DNA of 64,000 bases from Siphlonurus alternatus (taxonomy: Eukaryota > Arthropoda > Insecta > Ephemeroptera > Siphlonuridae): contig OX463778.1 in the NCBI GenBank assembly GCA_949825025.1, positions 46,710,829 through 46,774,828 on the forward strand. Direction: 5' to 3'. Below, piece by piece: positions 54,171-64,000 of the stretch. Position numbers and translations under genes: made by a program. Positions within the stretch are counted from its first letter, which is position 1; each line of letters begins with the position of its first letter. The notes beneath the pieces were generated by a model, which saw only the letters and a list, made by a program, of their open reading frames with translations, was not told the origin of the DNA and ran no database searches.

Positions 54171-55614
54171 TATGAAAATTTAATTACATATCAGAGCGCA
54201 CACTTTATCTGACAAATGAACGACGCGATAAAAAAAAGGGCAACAGTATCATTTTTTTAAATTAATTTCACACGCACGTTTTTTTTTTTTTTTATGGAAA
54301 CGGTAGTTTTGATTATTATTATTTTATCATCATTTAGCACATGACAAAACAAGTATATGTACAGCATTTTGTTTTATAGGTGTTGCAGTCAAGATAAAAC
54401 AAATATAGTGAGCATATATACAATGTGAAAAGCAAAAATATAATCAGACTTTTTTTTTATTAAAATAGAAAAAATAATTGGAACAAAATTGAATTTCCAG
54501 TTGATAAGATCGTATAAAGTGTAAATATTGGTTTCTTGTTGCCTTTATTTTTTGTATCCTTCACTCTATCACCCTCTACTTTCTACACTAACTTTATTTT
54601 GTGTTCAATAATATATGTGATAGGTTATAGAATGCTTCTATGTGTGTACCTCTATATAGAATAAGGTTGAATGAATATACCCTCCTAGCTATAGCTAGAC
54701 TTCTACTCTTTCCTTACATGGTCCCATAGATTTCCCGTGGGATCTTCTATGCTATATACTGTTGGTGTTCTTCCCCCCATTTTAACCAAACCACAATAAC
54801 CTACATGCATGGTGGCTATATGGAGTGTTACGTACGCACCATGGTATAAATGGCTCGGCTAGACTATCCCAACGAGAAATACAACTGCGTGCATGCATAC
54901 GTACTTCATATTAGCACAATCCATGAGTATATAAAATAAACAACATGTGTGAGTTTCCAACACTCATGTAAACATTTTTGTGTTTTTCTTTATAATACTT
55001 AATTCTATTCCCCTTACGCTTGTATTACGCTCAATATTTTTCAAGGAATGATTATAATCACGTTATCAATGTCAAATTTTAGTAACATTTGTAAACACAA
55101 ATGTATAAAAATATTATATTAAAGTCTATATTTTCAAACAAGGCTACACGTCAATTAAATTTTGATTATGCAAGTTCAAATAGGAACTCTTTTTCATTGA
55201 CCTTATATTATGACTGAGGAACCAGAACTCCCCATCAGCTATGTTGTTTTCTTTACTTTAAATATTCACCATAAGAATTATCAATTTAAACATATTATTT
55301 TCTTTACGAAATTATATGATATGCGACATTATAACAAAATCACACGACTTGCACTTGCAATCATTAACACTTGAAGAAATAAGTGAACCATGCTGGATTA
55401 ATTTATAAGAAAATAAGAATTCAAAGGAAACCTTGACTGTATAAATAAAATAAGATATAAATATATTGATCTTATATTATAATATACATATAATATAACG
55501 TATATAATATTATAAATAATTGAAACCCTCAGGGTATTATTATTTAATTTTCTGATAATATTACATCATTGCTGTGTTGAGTCGAGTTTAAATAATATAT
55601 ATATCGTTGACTGG

Positions 55615-55810
55615 TATTGCCTGCCTTAACATGGTCCACCATGCTCTCAGCCTATATATATACTGCGATATCTTTTCTCCACGCATGCTTCTATGCCGAT
55701 AAAGTCCACCCAGAAAGAAAAGCTGGGAGGAATAGCCCCAGAAACGCAAGAGAGGGCCACCTCTGTTCCAAAATCGCAAACCTCAATCTATGAGCAGCAT
55801 TACTTTTCAT
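55615..55810. other. GC-richer block
   Basis: A 63-codon minus-strand frame is open across it with no recognisable domain. The block has balanced composition between AT-rich flanks. Confidence 0.25.
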
Positions 55811-57239
55811 GACCATGCCACACCACACTTAAATTTTATACAGATAGGTTGGTAACCCGTTGATGGAAAATAATAAATTTTATACTTTTATCCTGTATTG
55901 AAGGTCTTATAAGCTTACATAAAATTTATAATATAGAATTAGACCTATTATAAATTAGTATTTGTCTACTGTTGTTTTCAAATATAAACTAAATTGTTCA
56001 AAAATTGAGATGTTCTTTACTTTTCACTGTTGTTAAAAAAATACTTGTTTTTAATTATACTGTATTGACTTTTTAGTAAAAATTAGGTCTGTTCGTAAAT
56101 GCATAATCGTTAATCAACAATCAGATGAACCATATGCGTATTTAAACAAGTAACATACAAAAATTTTAATTTTATGTTCAATAAAAGCTAATTTGATGTT
56201 TTTTCAAGCATAAAGCATAATTATATACATATCAATTATATGTTACTATAGTATCCAATATAGTTTACATATTATTTAATAATTATTCAGGAAAATAAAC
56301 TGCCGCAGAGTGCTTGCTTAACTTTATAAAAATGCGCATGACGATATACATATACCGTTAATTTAAATACAATACATATATAATTATATTATTTAGTATA
56401 TATATGTATGTGAAAAAGAATATGAAAAGTCTACGCAGTACATGCAATTTCAAAAGAACGTTGTATGTTGTAATTATGAATATAATTATAACTATTTACA
56501 CCATATTTATTTATTTTTTATTCACCCAAGTAAAAAAATTAAAGAAATCAAAACTCAATGATTTTTTTTAAAAGAAATAAAGTAACTCAGCAAAATACTT
56601 CACTATGTATATATGTATACCGGTATTTACATATTTTAATAATTATAAAATGATTAATAACTGCATGCAGTTGCGCTTTTTTTAACTATAATTTGCAATG
56701 GTAAAAATGTATATACCTAGAGTATTAGCAGGAAGTTTAACAACATTCACTGCAGTAGTGTAAGTGCTGCATACTTTATAACAACTGTTTGTAACAGAGA
56801 TTAATGCCCGAGAGTGCCATGCATCTCAATAACTGCAATATTACAATGCCGTACATGAACTTTTTATGTTGTTGTTGTAAATATGCAAAACAATAATAAT
56901 AATAAGAAACGTTGCTTTTTAAATAATTTTATCAGGTTTTTAATATTATATTCTTCATTTAAGTTTTTTACATTAATTATTGTAAGCAATCAAAAAATAT
57001 AACTAAGAAAAAATCATCATGCCTGATGAATTGCCATGAACTAAAGCAGTCATGCACCTTATAAGATTATAAATTTTATGAATGTATCAATAAGCTGGTT
57101 TTATTTTTATTATTTCATGTCAAGCAAACAACGCCATTAACAGTACAATTTAGTCATTTATGTTTCAGTATAGTAATACTTAGATTCTACCATGATTTAT
57201 AACATATCTCGCGAATGTATATAGATTTGGTAATCGAAT

Positions 57240-57450
57240 GGCGATTGCGTCATGGCCCGGTTTAGTATATGGTTAAGAGATATTTCGTTTGGAGCAGCCT
57301 GTAGCAAGTGCTTGGTGGTAGTAAATCTCACCAGGCTGCGTGCGGCTGCACGTTCTCTCCAGACGCATCTCGGCTGCCCCATACATCTACTGCTCGGGTC
57401 TCTCACTCGCGTGCCTCCCCCACCACGTGCGACCAGAATACCACACGAGA
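57240..57450. other. GC-richer island
   Basis: CAGGCTGCGTGCGGCTGCACG and a C-rich stretch (CCTCCCCCACCACGTGCG) containing the E-box CACGTG. Open frames on both strands are unrecognisable. Confidence 0.3.
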
Positions 57451-60400
57451 AGAAGATGAATAACTTCTTAATACCGTATTTAAAAAAAAATCATACTTTT
57501 AAACAAAATTTCCCTTGATAATTTAATTTTTTTAATCATATTAAATTTTCATCTGTTAAAAAAAATGTCTTAATTAATGTGAAATGATTAAAATGAGAAA
57601 ATGGTTTTGTGAAAAATCGTAATATTAATTAATTCTAAATCATTACATTACACCATCTCAACAGACTGATGAATCTGATTATATTAAAAATGATAGTTTT
57701 TAGTAAACTTTTAGTAATGTCAATAATTCAAATTTGTACCCAAAATTATTTTATAAGTAATAATGTTTTTCAATACAAGTGGCATTCATACTTTATCATC
57801 CCAGCTAACCCGAACCCGACCTAGCATGCATTGCTTAGTATTTTGTTGGTCGCAAACTGGGGCGATTAAAGGGAGGGGAAAAAAAGGAATTCATCCATTT
57901 TATTTTTTGTATTGTCATTATATGTACTTAATTATATACTAGAACGGTCGAAATATTGAAATAAATAGATACACGTGGTATTGTTTTATTCTATTAAATC
58001 ACCTGTGTGTTATTGATCATAAGAATACAGTATATCCTAAAATATCCTCACGTATTATATACAGTAGCACGCAATATGATTCTGGGTATTACTTTGTATA
58101 TTGATCTCTTGGTGTGAAAATGGTATGAAAATAATCCTAGCATATACATCTCTAAGGAATAATGTAAACTGTAATGCTATAATGTATATTATGTACACAA
58201 AAAAAAACAATACATACAATAAGGCTTAGATAATTAAAAGGAAGCATTGTATATATTATTACATACATTATATAATATACATAATTACCCATGTACAAAG
58301 AGAGAATACAGAGCAAGTTGTTGATGTTTACACAGACGCCAGCTCTCATTATATGTGACACTTTTACTTTCTATGGCAATTACAAACAAATCCTCCTCTC
58401 TATCAACTTATAAAGATACTAGATATGTTTTTGTTTTATTTCAAACAATTTTACACAATAATATCCACAGTAATGTGTAGTATATATATATAACGGTACT
58501 TATTCTAAAAAGAATTCCGCATGATTTAAGATAATTAAAACTATTCTAAAATAACAAAAAAATATATATTATCAGCTAAATAATGTAAACCTTTAGCTGG
58601 TAAATATAAATATATTATACTCTACTAATAAGTATAATAACGTTATAACAATATTGAATACAATTAGTATATATATTATACTCTGAACAAGCTCGACAGC
58701 AGATGTTTCAATGTATTCTAAAGTTTTAACAGCTTAATTATTTCAAATTAAACTGTTACAATAATCTTTATAAATTAATTATGTTCCTATATACTATATA
58801 CAAAAGTGTTTAAAATCATCTGATGTAATTATAACATCATACGCAATTAAAAATAAATAATATAAATATGATACATTTAAAATGCGATTTCTTCCTATAT
58901 ATAAACCCTAAAGGAATGTAACAACTTTTACAATAAAAATATATATAAAAATAGTGCATATAATATTCTTTGTATTATAGTAATTTCAATTATATATAAG
59001 AAAAATATTTATATGTATCTAATCTATTAGATACATAAAAATATTTTTATGCTATCTATAAATAAAAGATCTGTAAAATTTACATTTGTGCTCATATCAG
59101 GTCAAAATATAAAATATATTTATCAAAATCATCTGTGACAGTTGATGCCATGCAACCTTATTTTGTGTTAATTTTTTAAACCGAAGTAACGAATCAATGT
59201 TGAATCTAAAGTACATCAATACATACTAAAATAAGCATACATCCTAAGTCTTTCGCGATGACCAGAAAATTTGTACGTTTTAGAAATATATTTTGAATTA
59301 GCTGTATTTATTTTTGTTTAGAGGGATTTCTTGTGGTACAATTACCAAATTTGTTTTTCATTCTGTAAATTCCATGCTCTTTAGTACATTTTTTAATCTG
59401 ATAAGTGTTTTAATGAAATAAACACGATTAAAAATACTGTACAACCGATTAAAAAAAATTATCAAATTCTGCCATGTTAAAACACAGCGGATCGGACATT
59501 TTCATTTGAATGGAGTGTACCCGATTACGGAATATGTTGTGGTGAACAGAATTTTCACACCAAAAAATTCATAAAAGTATTACTTGCTAAGGTAATCATG
59601 ACAAAAAATATGAATTTACAGTTTTTTTTATAAATTATATAACAATATTATAATATAATAATATTATATTATTATTATAACAATATAATTGTAAGACAAA
59701 TTCTTGTTATTTTGTCTATTTTATATCATTAAAAATATATTTTAAATTATAATTATTCATAATCTTAAGAAAGTTACTAAAGATCACAACATTTTGATTT
59801 TGCTATCAGAAACAAGTAAATGTCATAAAGTTTTCAAAAATACAATCTTAATAAATGATAAACTCCCTCAGGCAATATTTTCAACTATTATCATATTCAT
59901 AATTTTATTTCTCTTATATCATCCCACAGGTAGCACAGGTATAAAACTTTATATTATAACCATAACTATGAATCACAATTTACTAAGGTTAATGCCTAGG
60001 GTGTTTTCATGGCTTATATAATATTCCTCGTAAGCATAACACACTCACTCACAAGCAAACGCAAGTTAGTACACATAATACTGCATACACTGTATACAGT
60101 ATAATATGAGGCAAAAGCATGCCAGCTTAACGGTTAAAGCAAAAGCATATCACAGCGCCCTTAAAGCAAGTATATAAATATAATATATACATATACGTTA
60201 TGTATGTCACATTGCTAAGTGTTATTTCACCATTAAACACCTTTGATGTAATTAGCGTTTAGGTACATACTTGCATGACATACAAGCTAGCGGGCAACAG
60301 CAGTCTCCTATCTCTAGTTACACTGAAACTCCTCTCGCTATCTCTTATGGTACCAAGCTACACCTAATAGGATTAGAAGCCACTAACGTACGAAGTTTGC

Positions 60401-61124
60401 TATATTATGCAATATAGAAACAACTATCTACATATATATACCTGCTAGAATATATCCCAAAAGGTTTGTTATTTTATAATTATATTCAATTTTAATGATG
60501 AAATTTGTATTAAGTAGTAATTAAATATACAGTAATTCAAACTATTTTGTAGCAGTGTTTAAAATTATGTTAAAATAATTTTCTACATTAAATTCGATAG
60601 TGTGTTATGACTGAATATTATAGTATTTAATGCTTAAAATGAAAAAAAATATTATAAAATGTTTCATAAATTACACTATAAGTTTCCTTTTATACAGAGT
60701 CTGTTTATCCTAACTTGTACAACATTTTTTTTTTCGAATGCAATTTAACAATAAATAAATTAAATCAGCAATAACAAAATTAACAAGCAATTTTAAACTT
60801 AAGTTAGATAACCATGAAAGTAAAAGTTATCCCATTTTGATTAAATGAGTCCACGCACTATTGCAATTTTAGTTTTCCCTTCAAGTTTTTAACACTGAGC
60901 AAATACTAAATAAGTATCGTATATTATTATTAATGAACAAAAACCAATTGAAATTTCACACATGATAAATTTTACATTTTAAGTATCACTTTCTCTAATA
61001 GTGTAATAATTCACATCCTGTTTTCGAATACGTAAAAAGAAAATAAAATAAAAAATAAGCATATATAAAAATTATAAAATATAGTAAAAATATTATGTGG
61101 AAGCTGCACTGATAAATGACGTCA

Positions 61125-61370
61125 TCTATATTCCCAGAGGTGATTACTTAAGAAGTTCTCGGTGATGGCAGTCACTTAGGCAGCACGCTTTTGCATTACA
61201 GTCTGATTGAGGTGTGTTGCAGGTAGGCCGCATATAGCGGCTCGTTTAGAAAGCAAGCAGCGCTGAAGGCGATGCAAGGTGGCGCCTAGCTGCCCTGGGG
61301 GCGTGACCCACATATTCGCACTCTCAGCTGAGCCGGCCGGTCTCGTGACCACATTGACCATCATGCAGAT
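61125..61370. other. GC-rich island beside fold-back copy 3
   Basis: It contains GCGCTGAAGGCG, GGTGGCGCC, GGGGGCGTG and GAGCCGGCCGG; a CRE (TGACGTCA) lies at 61117-61124 just outside. A 62-codon minus-strand frame covers it without recognisable domains. Candidate regulatory element. Confidence 0.35.
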
Positions 61371-61397
61371 TGTACACTCAAAAATGTATTTTTGCTG

Positions 61398-61778
61398 TTA
61401 AGGTAGAGATAATACGGATCAGCTGGCCCAATGCTAAAAAAATCCCATTCATAAAAATTATGAAAAAAAATTAAAATGTTCTTCTCTACATCCCCTATCA
61501 GTATAGGTAAAATATAAGGTATACAAAAACGACCTAGTTTTTGAGTTATGAATTTTTAAAGTTGACTAATTTAACATGGAGAAATGGAACTTCCATGTTA
61601 AATTGGTCAACTTTAAAAATTAATAACTCGAAAACTAGCTCGTTTTTGTATACCTGATATTTTACCTACTGATAGGGGATGTAGAGGAGAACACTTTAAA
61701 TTTTTTTCATAATTTTTATGAATGGGATTTTTTTAGCATTGGGCCAGCTGATTTGTATTATCTCTACCCCGCCTTTAA
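61398..61778. mobile_element. Fold-back element, family A, copy 3
   Basis: This is about 380 bp of inverted repeat sharing the core of copies 1 and 2, with TTAA at the left end (61398-61401) and right end (61775-61778). Its subterminal block differs: GATAATACGGATCAGCTGG followed by CCCAATG, mirrored on the right as CCAGCTGATTTGTATTATC. The central loop near 61575-61600 includes GGAACTTCC. No open frame of interest is present. It represents a distinct subfamily with a longer end region. Confidence 0.83.
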
Positions 61779-61914
61779 TGAAATAATAAAAAAAAAAAAA
61801 AAATCAAACTCTTAATGAAAAATTAGTTCTACATTGTATTAATATGACGCTTACATAAAGCATCAACTTATGTTTATGGTATTATTTAGTACGGATAACT
61901 GCCACATACTGTGA

Positions 61915-62019
61915 AATAGTGTCTAATGATGCTTTGTATATGTTATCCCCACCTTGCATTTTACCTATATAAATTTATGTATGTAACAATGTATCAGGTG
62001 AAATAATAAAATAAATAGA

Positions 62020-62110
<91 letters not shown>

Positions 62111-62165
62111 ATTAATTAATTAATTAATTAATATAAATAAATAAATAAATTAATTAATTAATATA
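61915..62165 (+). mobile_element. LINE-like 3' end with long (TAAA)n tail
   Basis: The segment from about 61915 (TTGTATATGTTATCCCCACC ... TATGTATGTAACAATG) resembles the 3' end of CR1/L2-type non-LTR elements. It runs into a tandem AAATAAAT array from about 62011 to 62160, with some AATT interruptions near 62110-62160. The unit-four tail is typical of retrotransposon 3' ends that later expanded as a microsatellite. No upstream coding part is seen. Confidence 0.55.
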
Positions 62166-63000
62166 AGTATTATATTATGAACGCTGTAGTTATACTTATA
62201 CAAAATAATGATGTCACGTACTTGTTTAACGGTTACTATACAAATAAATCTAGTCCAGAGGAATCATGGTTATATATATATACGTAACTAGAGAGCACTC
62301 ATTATAAAAAATTTCAACACGCAAAACTGAAGCATGTTCAAATATATTACGCCATACACAGTCTAGCCATAAGCTTGCAGATGTTGCACTTGATAAACGA
62401 CTGTTTATTGACAGATAAATGAAAGGATTAATTCTAGCACAGGATCGAAAGTACATGCACTATTATATTATATAACTAACATGACTAACAATAACTAAAA
62501 TACAATACTATCAATTCAAGAAATAAGTGTCCTTTATTACCCTCTGTTCATCTTTTGTATGATATGCATGGGAAACGCACGGTCGAGGCGTACTCGAGAG
62601 AAACCCGTTTTGTCTGACCACGCATGCATCAGTATATTATATTTTAAATAATGTATATGTTATCTATTGTTGCATTCAGAAAAATAAAAATTATTAATTG
62701 TATGAGTATAATATCATTTTTAAAACTATTATAAATTTCTTAATACAGTGTAACTGTAAACTGTAAAGCTCTTTAATATACCATAATGATAATGCACTAT
62801 ATAATGTTAAGTATTATTCCAACAATGGTAAATAAACCAATCTGGATATATCATAATATTACGTACTGTCATATCATTCCTACCTCCAATGTAATATTGT
62901 AAAACTATTGGTTAGAACCTTTAGATAAAAAAATTAAATTGTTTGTACAGCAAAAATGTATTAAAATATTTATTTTCTAATGATTTAGATTAATATTTAA

Positions 63001-63141
63001 GGGGGCATTCACAAAGCCGTAAGGCCACATTTAGGGCTCGATAATTTAAAGCCAGAAATTTTGGGTCTTAAAATCATGCCTAAAATCGGGCTTTAAATTA
63101 TCGAGTCCTAAATGTGGCCTTACGGCTTTGTGAATGCCCCC
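63001..63141. mobile_element. Fold-back element, family C (141 bp)
   Basis: Inverted repeat starting GGGGGCATTCACAAAGCCG and ending with the exact complement (CGGCTTTGTGAATGCCCCC). The arms continue TAAGGCCACATTTAGG and ATAATTTAAAGCC to a loop near 63055-63085. It is flanked by TTTAA on the left and TTTTAA on the right, which may be an A/T-rich target duplication of uncertain length. It is non-coding and forms a tight hairpin. The superfamily is not assigned. Confidence 0.8.
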
Positions 63142-64000
63142 TTTTAATGTTTATTATAAGATTATTTCATGTTTACAATATTTTAGCGTTTTGTAAAAGT
63201 CTGCAAACTACATATTCATATTAAATTCAACGTACAAGCCATTCCCTTAAAATTGAATTAAAATTCGGCAAATTTTTGTATACAAGTATTTTTTTAATAT
63301 AGCTTTCTAGCACAGTAAATAAGGGTGGAAAGACGGTTCCTAAGCAAGTAGATTTTTTCCCATTTAAAAAAGCTATGCATACATTTTGACTCGAAGAGAT
63401 GCAACGGGGGGAAAAAAGAGAAAAAGAAATAACATCATTGACAAAATTTAATGTTTCACTTCAGAGTCACCAAAAACATGCACGGCTAAAATTTTAAAAA
63501 TAATAGGCTTGGATTGAAAAAAATGAGCTGAAAATGAGAGCTATTTATCTCTACTACAAAATGGACTATTAACTTATTTTGAATATTTTTATCTTGACCG
63601 TGAAATGTTAAGTTTAAGCTCAATGAGCTAGTACAAAATGTGCTGGATCATTATATGTTGGGTAAAAAACAAAATAGAATTTTCAGCTGGCAATATAAGC
63701 AAATTCAACGGAACGATATTACAAATCAATATTCAATATTAATTTTAACGTTTTATTGTGCAATCTGTACGTGTTGGCGTTGGCCATCAGCCGGCATACT
63801 GTATTTTGTACATTTATATATTATTTATTTATCACATTTTGATAGCTTATGTCAGGAATTTAGCACAGACTAGAAGTTATTAATTAATTTTAAATTTGTG
63901 AAAGAGAAAATTAAATTTTTTATTAATACTGTACGAGGAATCAAAAAATCAATAATACTCGTGTGGCTTCCACCACATTTTGAATAGTTTGGATGTTTTC

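Larger units (their letters stand above)
21239..64000 (-). other. Upstream intron of the furin-like gene (at least 42.7 kb in window)
   Basis: No furin exon could be found in this stretch on the minus strand, so the exon carrying the first half of the prodomain is probably beyond 64000. Apart from the repeats, islands and candidate splice signals listed separately, the DNA is AT-rich low-complexity sequence with frequent A/T homopolymers and TATA runs. The open frames are short and unlike known proteins. The intron call is an inference from the single exon; separate genes nested here or upstream non-coding exons cannot be excluded. Confidence 0.6.

Noticed and set aside
62011..62165. Regular short tandem units as a CRISPR-like array
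   Set aside because: A simple four-base tandem tail without spacers in eukaryotic DNA.

Overview
The window looks like AT-rich animal nuclear DNA, most likely from an arthropod. There are no operons and no long open frames, and most of it is low-complexity A/T sequence. It carries long (GA)n, (AT)n and (TAAA)n microsatellites, fold-back DNA-transposon remnants, LINE-like 3' tails and one tRNA-derived SINE. The SINE body carries a GTGGTTTCCCA-type core that I associate with arthropod SINEs, which is the main basis for the arthropod guess; no species call is possible.

Only one protein-coding segment is recognisable. It is a 105-bp, 35-codon internal exon on the minus strand at 21134-21238, with a good acceptor, a branch-point-like motif and a GTAAGA donor. 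Its translation matches the second half of the inhibitory prodomain of furin-type proprotein convertases, including the internal pH-sensing cleavage site (FEHSHVHKR | SLSP). I found no other furin exon: neither the first half of the prodomain upstream nor the catalytic domain downstream. The window is therefore best read as two very long introns of a furin-like gene transcribed right to left, at least 42.7 kb upstream and at least 21.1 kb downstream of this exon.

Layout: 1-21133 is downstream intron with two copies of a TTAA-bounded fold-back element (954-1313, 4173-4525), an unrelated fold-back element (12916-13236), several CpG/GC-richer islands, a (GA)n block at 17165-17330 and a truncated element end joined to an A37 run (19981-20036). 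21134-21238 is the exon. 21239-64000 is upstream intron with five GA/CT tracts, AT microsatellites, GC-richer islands, LINE-like tails (36640-36734, 47200-47262, 61915-62165), a SINE with a tiny palindromic insertion (40900-41325), a CACTG-ended DNA element (42470-43316), a third TTAA fold-back copy (61398-61778) and a 141-bp fold-back element (63001-63141).

The GC-richer islands recur every few kilobases and do not read as exons. In a large intron they are candidate regulatory elements, but this cannot be decided from one sequence. The most interesting observations are the histidine-rich furin prodomain sensor, the arm-by-arm sequence matching inside the fold-back family, and the 31-bp perfect palindrome with an 8-bp target duplication inside the SINE.
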